64,000 nucleotides of DNA, from the NCBI RefSeq assembly GCF_019203985.1, contig NZ_JAGSPD010000007.1:62001-126000 (forward strand), given 5' to 3'. This document shows, piece after piece, positions 37,183 through 45,888 of this stretch. Position 1 is the first letter of the stretch. Every line of letters begins with the position of its first letter. A program made the translations under genes and the position numbers. Under the pieces are notes generated by a model. That model was given only the letters and a program-made list of their open reading frames with translations, was not told where the DNA came from and did not search any database. The DNA is from Winogradskyella luteola. Lineage in GTDB: Bacteria; Bacteroidota; Bacteroidia; Flavobacteriales; Flavobacteriaceae.

Positions 37183-38748
37183 TTAAGAGCTACATGACAA
37201 CATGGAACAGCCAACTTTATGACGTGCCCACTCAGGACGTTTAGCAAACCATTTTTCTTGTCCTGGTTGCTCATCGTATGGCTTTTTTAACAGCTTAAAT
37301 AATTCATCAATTAAACTGTAGTCTCCTTTGTTAGCACTATCAATCGCTAACTGTGCCATATAATTTCTAAGTACATACTTTGGATTTACCAGATTCATTT
37401 TAGATTGGCGTTGTTGGTCTGTTAGTTCTTCTATCTGTAGTCTTTGGTCGTAAGACACCAACCAACCTTTCCATTGTTTTAAAACATGGTCTTTAATGTC
37501 TTCTGGTTTGTAAAACGCCTTATGAATGATTTCTAATCCAGATTCGGAATTGCCTTGTTTATATTTAGACAATGATCTGAAAAAAATTGTCATATCGATT
37601 TCATGAAGGGTTAAACAATCTTCTAAGTCTGCCATTAATTTAGCATCATTTTTATCTTGTATTTCCAATCCTAATTTAGAACGCATCATGCTAAGCGATT
37701 TTTCTTCAAAATCTATTTTATATTGATTTAAGATCGTTTCAAAGGGCTCTGCTTCTTCTACTAATGGGTATAAAGCGTTTGCTAGCTGCAACACGTTCCA
37801 AAGTGCAATATTAGGTTGATTGCCATAACGATAGCGTTTATTTTGCCTATCCGTGGTATTTGGTGTCCATCCAAAATCAAACCCTTCTAACCAACCATAA
37901 GGTCCATAATCTATAGTGAGGCCGAGAATAGACATATTATCGGTATTCATTACACCGTGTACAAAGCCTACACGTTGCCAATGTATAATCATCTCTAAAG
38001 TTCTATTGGTAACTTCTTGAAAAAACTTTACGTAAGTTTCTTTTGATGGTTTACCCAAGTGGGGATAAAAATGATTTATCGTGTAATCTGTTAATTTTTT
38101 TAGGTTTTTGTAATCTTGTCTGGCAGCAAACAGTTCAAAATTACCAAAACGGATAAATGTAGGTGCAACTCGACAAACAATGGCTCCTTTTTCATAATCG
38201 GCATTGCCATCGTATAGCATATCTCGTAATACATCATCACCGGACAACATTAAGCTTAATGCTCTAGTCGTGGGCACTCCCAAATGGTACATAGCTTCAC
38301 TACATAAATACTCACGAACTGAGGATCTTAAAACGGCCAAACCATCTCCTTGTCTAGAATAAGGTGTTTCGCCTGCACCTTTTAGTTGTAATGCCCAACG
38401 GTTATTATTATGTTCTACTTCAAAAAGATTAATTGCTCTGCCATCTCCTAACTGCCCAGCCCAATTTCCAAATTGATGACCAGCGTATGCCATAGCATAA
38501 GGTTTTGTTTTGGGATAAATTTTGGTACCAGAAAATATATCTAGAAAATCTTTAGACATAACACTGTCTTTGTCTAGGCCAATTGCTTCTGCCATTTCTC
38601 TAGAGACATGAATTAACTTAGGACTAGAAGGTTTTTTAGGTTTAACGTAAGAATGTGAAGCATCAAACACTTGCCTTCTGGTATTATCGGTATTAGAATC
38701 TGATGCCAATTCTACATTAAACGTATTACAGATATTTAGTTTTACCAC
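37183..38748 (-). CDS. selO: SelO/YdiU protein adenylyltransferase
   Basis: Pseudokinase-fold AMPylase of 521 residues. Family motifs are AYAGHQFGNWAGQLGDGRA (88-104), QLKGAGETPYSR (121-132), the catalytic-loop HGVMNTDN (264-271) and the metal-binding Asp280 in DYGP. SelO transfers AMP to Ser/Thr/Tyr of redox proteins and is linked to glutathionylation and oxidative stress. The C-terminus is CSMLSCSS: a Cys (519) occupies the third-last position, where animal SelO carries selenocysteine. It is the first gene of the six-gene redox set, divergent from the HD-Pycsar gene. Confidence 0.95.
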   Translation of the reverse strand: MVKLNICNTFNVELASDSNTDNTRRQVFDASHSYVKPKKPSSPKLIHVSREMAEAIGLDKDSVMSKDFLDIFSGTKIYPKTKPYAMAYAGHQFGNWAGQLGDGRAINLFEVEHNNNRWALQLKGAGETPYSRQGDGLAVLRSSVREYLCSEAMYHLGVPTTRALSLMLSGDDVLRDMLYDGNADYEKGAIVCRVAPTFIRFGNFELFAARQDYKNLKKLTDYTINHFYPHLGKPSKETYVKFFQEVTNRTLEMIIHWQRVGFVHGVMNTDNMSILGLTIDYGPYGWLEGFDFGWTPNTTDRQNKRYRYGNQPNIALWNVLQLANALYPLVEEAEPFETILNQYKIDFEEKSLSMMRSKLGLEIQDKNDAKLMADLEDCLTLHEIDMTIFFRSLSKYKQGNSESGLEIIHKAFYKPEDIKDHVLKQWKGWLVSYDQRLQIEELTDQQRQSKMNLVNPKYVLRNYMAQLAIDSANKGDYSLIDELFKLLKKPYDEQPGQEKWFAKRPEWARHKVGCSMLSCSS

Positions 38749-38892
38749 TTATCTTTCTTAGGTTGAATTACATAATAACTTATATAAAAAAATCACATCT
38801 ATAAAAATACAATTTCATTATGACTCATATGGCATATAAAATGGTAAGTGTTTTAATTTTTTGTAATTTCACGTGTATTTAAAATTAAAGTA

Positions 38893-40164
38893 ATGATGGC
38901 TAAGTCTCTAGTAGAAAAAACTCAAGAGTTTGTTTTTAACCTTTTAAAAGACGAGCTTCCCAACACCTTTCTATATCACAACTACACACACACAGAACGT
39001 GTACTAAAAAGCATAAGGGAAATTATTGAACATTCTGAAGTATCTGATAAAGAGGCAGAAATTTTAGAAATTGCGGCTTTATTGCACGATACAGGGTACA
39101 CCAAGGGTGAAGAAGACCATGAAGAGAGAAGTGTAGAAATTGCTACTGAATTCCTTAAAGAGCAAGGTGCTGGCATTGCGCTTATTGATAGCGTTAACGA
39201 ATGTATTATGGAGACCAAGTTTAAGGAGGTGCCTAAAACAAAGTTAGGTGAAATTATAAGAGATGCTGATGCTTCTCATTTTGGCAAAAAATATTTTGAG
39301 GAGGCCAGCGAATTTCTCCGCAAGGAATTAGAAATGAGAAACGTTAAGACCTATTCTCCATCTGAGTGGCGTGACGAAAACATAAGAGTTCTTGCAAAAA
39401 GTCATCAGTTTTATACTAATTACGCTATTAAAGAGTGGCAACCCAGAAAAGCCAAAAATCTTTCTAAGTTAATGAAGGCCAAGAAAAAACAGAAGAAGAA
39501 ATTTAAGAAAGAGAAAATGAAGGCGAAATACAAAATGCAATATAAAAATGAGAGCCCAGAACGTGGTGTACAGACTTTTTATAGAGTAGCGTTAAGAAAT
39601 CATATAAAGTTAAGTGACATTGCAGATACAAAAGCCAATATTTTACTTTCTGTAAATGCTATCATTATTTCGGTTGTATTAGCTAATTTAATATCTAAAT
39701 TAGATACTAATCCATATCTCACTTGGCCAACAGTGATTTTCACTTTATTTTGTGTCATTTCAATGATTTTGTCAATTATAGCAACTCGACCTAATGTTAC
39801 GAGCGGACAGTTTACCAAGGAGGATGTAAAAAACCAAAAGGTGAATTTGAGCTTCTTTGGCAATTTTCATAAAATGAAACTGGACGAATTTGAATGGGCC
39901 ATAAAGGAAATGGTACAGGATAAAGATTATATCTATAAAGCGCTTACTAAAGATCTATACTTTTTAGGCAAGGTTTTAGAACGAAAATACAGGCTGCTCA
40001 GAATTACCTATACAGTTTTTATGATAGGAATTATTATCTCATTAATCTCTTTTGGAATTGCAGTAAAGAATAATCCAGGTATTGAAATTGAAGATGTATT
40101 GCCAAAAGCTAACACAACATCTTCTATAATTTCAAAAAATAAAGTTGAGAATATTATAATTTAA
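38893..40164 (+). CDS. HD-domain protein fused to a Pycsar-effector-like membrane domain
   Basis: Protein of 423 residues. An HD phosphohydrolase-like domain (about 1-175) has His33 (HNYTH), His65-Asp66 (LLHDTG) and Asp124 (RDADASH). A very basic linker (about 186-215) leads to a C-terminal segment matching the Pycsar effector/PycTM (DUF5706) type: RNHIKLSDIADTKANILLS, then membrane helices at about 249-268, 277-297 and 371-390. In Pycsar defence, a cyclase makes cCMP or cUMP that triggers such a membrane protein. No cyclase is visible in this window, so this copy may act alone, perhaps with the HD domain destroying or sensing a nucleotide (inference). Confidence 0.88.
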   Translation: MMAKSLVEKTQEFVFNLLKDELPNTFLYHNYTHTERVLKSIREIIEHSEVSDKEAEILEIAALLHDTGYTKGEEDHEERSVEIATEFLKEQGAGIALIDSVNECIMETKFKEVPKTKLGEIIRDADASHFGKKYFEEASEFLRKELEMRNVKTYSPSEWRDENIRVLAKSHQFYTNYAIKEWQPRKAKNLSKLMKAKKKQKKKFKKEKMKAKYKMQYKNESPERGVQTFYRVALRNHIKLSDIADTKANILLSVNAIIISVVLANLISKLDTNPYLTWPTVIFTLFCVISMILSIIATRPNVTSGQFTKEDVKNQKVNLSFFGNFHKMKLDEFEWAIKEMVQDKDYIYKALTKDLYFLGKVLERKYRLLRITYTVFMIGIIISLISFGIAVKNNPGIEIEDVLPKANTTSSIISKNKVENIII

Positions 40165-42532
40165 TGGTTTCCATTAAATCATTATAAGTATAGAAGTTTT
40201 TATCATCATTTTCATCGTGGTACAAAATACTTGCACGTAATGCCTTTAAACCAGTAACACCTTGTAGATCTTCTAGCTCTAAAATTTCTAAATCCGTATC
40301 TAAAACATGTTTAGACTGTAAGAATTTAATGTATCTCACATATTCTTCTTCATCTTCTTTTTGAGAATATACAATGGTGAGTTTACCTTTTTCTGTAATA
40401 CGCTCTTCCGTACCTTTAATTAATGCCTTATCCACACGTTTTTTCACAACTTCATAACGTGCGTTGTATGTACCATCTACATCAAATCGTTTTTCGTCCA
40501 TTCTAAAACGAATAGATAATGGCTGGTTAAATACCAAAACCATTGAGGCTACATCTAATGCAATTGGATAGGCGTGCTGATTATGGTAATACTCATTTTC
40601 CATTTCGCACATTACCTGCAATTGCCATAATCTAAGGTTGTATAGATAAATCATACTAAAGCTGTCTTGTTTAGTAATGGACTCACCTATATACATGTTG
40701 TGCTCTACTCCATCGGTTTTAAAACGTTCAAAAAAGTGCGGATACATTTGTTGCGCTTCGACTTGTTTCTCATCTAAAAGTGAAGACATATTTGTATTTA
40801 TAAGCTTTACTGTATCATCGTAATGCTTTCTGTAGTAATAAATCACATCTAAATCTGTATCTACTTTACTGAAATAATCATCAATATCTTCTTTTACAGA
40901 CGCTTGAGTTTTAGCAATTAAATGAAATACGGGTTTGACTTCGTCCCTAAGAAATACGGTAATTGCATGCTCGCTATCCACCTTAAAATTCTCATTGAGA
41001 TTTTTGTTGAATTCTGCAACCTGAAATTTAATCTGCTCGTAAATTGGCAAACTCTTTTCCTCAAGGCTTTTATCTAAAATTTTCTCTGCCAAGGTAAGCT
41101 GTAACGCTAAATCTTTTTGCGTGGCTTCATTTCTTGCATTAGACGAACCTTTAACATCTATTTGCCCAAACAGAGGATAAACATCATCAAAAGTAATTTT
41201 TCTGAAAGTTGGAGATTCCCCCGTGTTGAACTCTGTTTTAATATAATTTCTAGCTTCTTGTTCAAACCTCCAATGTACACTCGAATGAATGGATGTGCAT
41301 TCTTTTTGAATAATGGCTTCTATTAAATTCTCTTCTTCATTTTTAGAACGTTCTACAGCAGACACAATGAATGGCATAACGTCTACCAATTTATTAGCAT
41401 TGATACTGTTTAACGCTTGTGGCTCTTTAGATACAATTTCTAAAATCCCCATTAAACCATCATCGTTTGCTATTGGTGCAAAAATGGCACTTTTAAAGCC
41501 TTGTTCATACAGCACTTTAATATGTGGTGCTTGTCCTTTTGAAAGTTTATACATTCTGTCTACATCAGATACCGAAAAGTACGAGTTCTCTTTTATCAAA
41601 CGAGAATACGACCATTCGCATAATGCGTCTTCACACGACAAACTCTCCGCTTGATTAAGCAAAAAGCTATTCATCCCTACTCCATAAACGCGCTCAAAAG
41701 TATTCTCTTCTTCATTGTATATAGAAAAGCCAACTTCGAGATTCTTAAATCCAAATAAAGAACGAAAGATTTCATAAAAGCCTTGCATAAAACTTTCATC
41801 CTTGCGCTTATCTTCACCTATTAAAGACGATTTTATGTTAGAAATAGATTGGTCATCTGTGACGTCAAAAATATTTGAAATTACAAAGCCTTTAAACTCA
41901 TAACTGTTCGGTGGAAACTTTTCTTTCCAAAGCTCAATGTTTTCAAAATTATCGATTAATTCATCATAATCTTCCTTAGTAATTTTTGGTGCATTTTCCT
42001 TTGGAACAATTTCAGTAAAATCTGCATTATACAAAATCTTGTAATAACGCATTATACCATTTGCATCTGGTATTTCGTAAAAAAATGGTCGCTTAAAGTT
42101 AAGATTGTAACCGTAACAAAAATTTAAAATTATTGTACATGCAATAATATACCTTTGGTCTTTAGGCATATTTTTTATTTCCAACTCAAAATCGTCCCCT
42201 GCTGTTTTTAGTATAGATTTAAAACGCTCTGATGTGTTAAAAACAACATCCTGAAAAGGCACAGAAGCTGTTTTTATTTCATTTTTGGTTAAGATAGGAC
42301 TAAAGGAATCTTGCAAAATACCTGCAATTTCCTTTGCATACTTATCCAGCAATGTTAGGTCGTTAAACCCATCTCTTAACACTGGGTTTTCTTCTGCAAT
42401 TTTCAACACACGACGTGCATTAGCTGCAATAAAATCATTGTCAGCTTCAATTAAATTTTGATACTGATTGAGTAATTTATTGAAACCAACTTTAATCACT
42501 AAAGGTGAATCTAAATTGTCGTTAATGTCCAA
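40154..42532 (-). CDS. Large GAF-domain protein
   Basis: Cytosolic protein of 792 residues. One GAF domain is recognisable (about 250-395: LEVGFSIYNEEENTFERVYGVG, GFKSAIFAPIANDDGLMGILEIVSKE). The N-terminal 250 and C-terminal 400 residues are helical and charged and belong to no domain I recognise; there is no kinase, cyclase or phosphodiesterase signature. GAF domains bind cyclic nucleotides or other small ligands, so a sensor or scaffold role is possible. Its 3' end overlaps the convergent HD-Pycsar gene by 11 bases. Confidence 0.75.
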   Translation of the reverse strand: MDINDNLDSPLVIKVGFNKLLNQYQNLIEADNDFIAANARRVLKIAEENPVLRDGFNDLTLLDKYAKEIAGILQDSFSPILTKNEIKTASVPFQDVVFNTSERFKSILKTAGDDFELEIKNMPKDQRYIIACTIILNFCYGYNLNFKRPFFYEIPDANGIMRYYKILYNADFTEIVPKENAPKITKEDYDELIDNFENIELWKEKFPPNSYEFKGFVISNIFDVTDDQSISNIKSSLIGEDKRKDESFMQGFYEIFRSLFGFKNLEVGFSIYNEEENTFERVYGVGMNSFLLNQAESLSCEDALCEWSYSRLIKENSYFSVSDVDRMYKLSKGQAPHIKVLYEQGFKSAIFAPIANDDGLMGILEIVSKEPQALNSINANKLVDVMPFIVSAVERSKNEEENLIEAIIQKECTSIHSSVHWRFEQEARNYIKTEFNTGESPTFRKITFDDVYPLFGQIDVKGSSNARNEATQKDLALQLTLAEKILDKSLEEKSLPIYEQIKFQVAEFNKNLNENFKVDSEHAITVFLRDEVKPVFHLIAKTQASVKEDIDDYFSKVDTDLDVIYYYRKHYDDTVKLINTNMSSLLDEKQVEAQQMYPHFFERFKTDGVEHNMYIGESITKQDSFSMIYLYNLRLWQLQVMCEMENEYYHNQHAYPIALDVASMVLVFNQPLSIRFRMDEKRFDVDGTYNARYEVVKKRVDKALIKGTEERITEKGKLTIVYSQKEDEEEYVRYIKFLQSKHVLDTDLEILELEDLQGVTGLKALRASILYHDENDDKNFYTYNDLMETIKL

Positions 42533-42628
42533 ACCTTAAAATTTAATATATGTAAAGTTACGAATATTTAGAATAGTCGTTTAATAGTAGACTTCCTTAC
42601 GATTAAATTGTTACATAATAATGACAAC

Positions 42629-44746
42629 TTATTTCTTTTTCAAACTAATGGCAAAACCACCTCCCGGAGCAAGCTTTATCTTTAATTTTGAATCTTTATT
42701 AAGATCTACTTGTTCTATGACAATATCCAATGGATTTTTGTCCCAATGTGCATCTTCACCATCTTTATAAATCCTCGCTTCGTAAGTTTGATCGGTATCA
42801 AGAAAATCGAAAGTTACTTCTAAAGTTCTGGCATTTTCATCTGTAATTCCACCAACAAACCAATGATTAGTTGCTCTTTCTTTTCTAGCGATTGTCACGT
42901 AATCACCTACTTCGCCGTTTAAAACTTTAGTTTCTTCCCAATCTACACCTACATCTTTAATAAACTGTAATGGTTTTGGGTTTGCTTCATAATGCTCTAC
43001 CAAATCAGCAGCCATTTGTACTGGGCTGTATATGACAACATATAATGCCAGTTGCTGTGCCAAGGTAGTATTGACTTGATTATCTTTTCGATACTCGTTA
43101 AACTTAATATTAAAAATCCCAGGTGTAAAATCAATAGGACCAGCCAACATTCTTGTAAATGCTACAATGGGCAAATGTTCTGGGGGATTTCCTCCATCGC
43201 CAGACCAAGCATTAAACTCTTGTCCACGCAAACCTTCACGAGAAATTATGTTTGGGTAAGTTCTTCGCAAACCTGTGTCTTTAATAGGTTCGTGGGCATT
43301 TATGGCAACCTGATATTTCGCTGCTTTAATAGCTGCATTATTGTATTGATTAACCATGTATTGCCCGTGATGATATTCTCCCTTAGGAATTATTTTACCA
43401 ACATAGCCAGACTTAACAGCGTGCATTCCATACTTTTGCATTAAAGCATAAGCTGTGTCTTGTTGCTTTTCGTAAGTCTGTGTTGCTGCAGATGTCTCGT
43501 GATGCATAATGATCCCCACTCCTTTCTCTTTGGCATAACGCGTTACTTCATCTAAATCATAATCTGGGTAAGATGTTACAAAGTCGAAAACACCCTCTCG
43601 ATCCTCAAAACCAATCCAACGCTCCCAACCTGTGTTCCAACCTTCAACTAAAACTCCACCTATATTATTCTTTGCAGAAAAATCAATAAAGCTTTTTACA
43701 TTTTCTGTGGTTGCTCCATGTTTGCCATGTGCTTTTCCTGTATCGGTCCATTTGCCATCTACCATTTCCATGCCGTAATCCCACGACGATTTCCCCAAGT
43801 GCATTTCCCACCAAACTCCAGTATATTTCATAGGTTTAAACCACGAAACATCACCTAGCTTATTAGGCTCATTCAAATTCACAATGAGGTTAGATGCGAT
43901 TAGATCTGGTGCATTATCCGTTATTTGAATTGTTCGCCAAGGTGTTGTGAATGGTAAGCTTTTTTTAACTTTATAATCTGTGTTTTCTGAGCCAACCAGA
44001 CTACTTTTTAAAATTAGATTTTCAGTATCTACTTTTAAGGTCATACCTGAATAATCTATTAAAGATGCTTCATGAAAGCTAAGATGAATGCCCTCCTTGC
44101 CAACCATAGTAACAGGTGTATTTACAGAATTTTCTGAAATATGAGATTGTGCTAGATGTGTTTTTGGTATATACGATTTTGCATCAATTTCTGAAAGTTT
44201 TGTAGTACTGTATAAATGCTCATAAATATCCCAATCCCCAGGAATCCAAAAGGTTTTATAATCTTCAGTTAAGTTGAATTCTGTATGCTCTTCTTTTATT
44301 AAAGCTTCGATCCAACCATCTTGCTTTGGGAATTCATAACGCAGACCTATGCCATCATTGTATACTCTAAACTCTATAGTAACTTTACGATTTGGTGCTT
44401 CAGATTCTTCAAAATTAGCTTTAATGAATTTATAATTATTCTCAACTGTGCGTTGTTCTCCCCAAGGCATTTCCCAAGTTTCATTAAATGCATTTACTTC
44501 AGACCCCAAATGTTTTAAACCGCCTTTAAGTTTAGGTGCATTTGTAAATTCAAAACCTAAATACGATGTATCCACGATCACCTTGTTATTATATAAAGTT
44601 CTATAATACGGCTCTCCTTCTTTATTTAATTGCAGTTCAACCCTTAATTTACCATTAGGTGAAGTCGCTACCAAATTTACTTGATCATTATCAACAGTGT
44701 TACAAGCCATCAATAGTGCAAATAAGAATATATAGACTGTTTTCAT
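42629..44746 (-). CDS. susB: GH97 alpha-glucosidase (SusB-like)
   Basis: Lipoprotein (lipobox LMAC, Cys15) of 705 residues in glycoside hydrolase family 97. Glu417 (HHETSA), Glu486 (NAHEPIK) and Glu510 (RGQEFNAW) are spaced exactly as I recall for catalytic and calcium-binding Glu of Bacteroides SusB (439, 508, 532), which points to the inverting alpha-glucosidase group. It removes glucose from malto-oligosaccharides in the periplasm. Last gene of the minus-strand part of the glucan locus, 71 bp after the Na/Pi transporter-like gene. Confidence 0.94.
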   Translation of the reverse strand: MKTVYIFLFALLMACNTVDNDQVNLVATSPNGKLRVELQLNKEGEPYYRTLYNNKVIVDTSYLGFEFTNAPKLKGGLKHLGSEVNAFNETWEMPWGEQRTVENNYKFIKANFEESEAPNRKVTIEFRVYNDGIGLRYEFPKQDGWIEALIKEEHTEFNLTEDYKTFWIPGDWDIYEHLYSTTKLSEIDAKSYIPKTHLAQSHISENSVNTPVTMVGKEGIHLSFHEASLIDYSGMTLKVDTENLILKSSLVGSENTDYKVKKSLPFTTPWRTIQITDNAPDLIASNLIVNLNEPNKLGDVSWFKPMKYTGVWWEMHLGKSSWDYGMEMVDGKWTDTGKAHGKHGATTENVKSFIDFSAKNNIGGVLVEGWNTGWERWIGFEDREGVFDFVTSYPDYDLDEVTRYAKEKGVGIIMHHETSAATQTYEKQQDTAYALMQKYGMHAVKSGYVGKIIPKGEYHHGQYMVNQYNNAAIKAAKYQVAINAHEPIKDTGLRRTYPNIISREGLRGQEFNAWSGDGGNPPEHLPIVAFTRMLAGPIDFTPGIFNIKFNEYRKDNQVNTTLAQQLALYVVIYSPVQMAADLVEHYEANPKPLQFIKDVGVDWEETKVLNGEVGDYVTIARKERATNHWFVGGITDENARTLEVTFDFLDTDQTYEARIYKDGEDAHWDKNPLDIVIEQVDLNKDSKLKIKLAPGGGFAISLKKK

Positions 44747-44817
44747 ATACTACTAATATTAGTAAAATTCAAAATAACGAATCTATACAAACCTTTAAAA
44801 TTATCTCTTAAATTATT

Positions 44818-45774
44818 TTATACATTAGATACTTTCATATCTTTTTCTGGTAAAATAGTATTGAGAAGTTTTTCGGCAAGACCCACAAAAGGCAGAAAAA
44901 AAAGTACACCCATAATATTGAATAACATATGGGCATTGGCGATAATACCTCCTATGCTCTTTGTGCTAGAGATATTGTTTACCAAATCAACAAAAGGCAT
45001 AAAGAAGATTAACCCAATGATGATAGTAATTAGATTAAATATTAAATGAAAAAGCCCTGTTTTTAATGCCTCTCGTCTTCCGTTAATAGTAGCCAGTAAG
45101 GTATCAGAGCAAGTACCCAACTCTGCACCTAGCATAATAGCGATACCTCCAGCCACAGAAAGAATTTGTTCTTTGCCCAATAGAATAGACATACCTACCG
45201 TTCCACTTGATGATTGAATAATAAGTGTCACCAAACCACCTATGAGTGTTCCTTGAACAGGATTATCCTCTACTCTCGCAATCCATTTTAAGAATGTCGC
45301 ACTATTCTTTAAAGGCTGTACTGCATCTTCCATAATATAAAGACCAAAAAAGAGCATTCCAAAATAGAAAATGCTCTTACCGTATAATTTTTTTTTCTCG
45401 TTTTTTACAAATACTTCAAAAAATAAACCAATAAAAAGGGCAATAATGGAATATTTACCTATATCGAGAGCTATGATTTGACTAGAAAATGTAGTTCCTA
45501 TATTAGCACCCATAATGAGCCCTATACTTTGCCTAAAATTGAGTGTTTTCGCATTGACAAAAACAATGACTATGATTATCATTGCAGAAGACGAACCTAA
45601 AAGAATCGTAAGAACAGTGCCAATAAGAATCGTAGCAAGCAGATTAGGTGTATAAGTTTCTACTATCTTTTTAGCCTTGTCCGTAAATAATTCTCTTAAA
45701 GCACTAGAAAGCTGAGTTATGGCATAGAGAAAAAGTGAGATACCACCTATGAGTAAAGGTAAAATTTCGTTCAT
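44818..45774 (-). CDS. Na/Pi cotransporter-like membrane protein, no PhoU domain
   Basis: Membrane protein of 318 residues of the Na/Pi cotransporter family. Two inverted-repeat signatures are visible: LGSSSAMIII plus GANIGTTFSSQ in the first half (Gly instead of the usual Gln before SSS) and IQSSSGTVG plus GAELGTCSDT in the second. The cytosolic PhoU-like C-terminal domain found in many bacterial members is missing. It would import phosphate with sodium. It stands inside the alpha-glucan locus between GH13 and GH97, where phosphate is consumed by maltose phosphorylase. Confidence 0.88.
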   Translation of the reverse strand: MNEILPLLIGGISLFLYAITQLSSALRELFTDKAKKIVETYTPNLLATILIGTVLTILLGSSSAMIIIVIVFVNAKTLNFRQSIGLIMGANIGTTFSSQIIALDIGKYSIIALFIGLFFEVFVKNEKKKLYGKSIFYFGMLFFGLYIMEDAVQPLKNSATFLKWIARVEDNPVQGTLIGGLVTLIIQSSSGTVGMSILLGKEQILSVAGGIAIMLGAELGTCSDTLLATINGRREALKTGLFHLIFNLITIIIGLIFFMPFVDLVNNISSTKSIGGIIANAHMLFNIMGVLFFLPFVGLAEKLLNTILPEKDMKVSNV

Positions 45775-45888
45775 GTTTCTTCAAATAGCTTGTAATCTAA
45801 AAAACCTATTGAAAGAAATCGTTAACTTAAGATGAACTTTACTTAACTTTTTTTATTAATTTGAAATATACCCAATACTCTGTTTAAG

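Noticed and set aside
43052-43444. Plus-strand frame of 130 codons opposite GH97
   Set aside because: Shadow of the GH97 catalytic region, with no motif of its own.
44751-44764. Perfect 14-bp palindrome TACTAATATTAGTA just before the GH97 start
   Set aside because: Purely A/T apart from two G/C pairs, no second copy and not like the CG-centred operator; chance or weak RNA structure is as likely.
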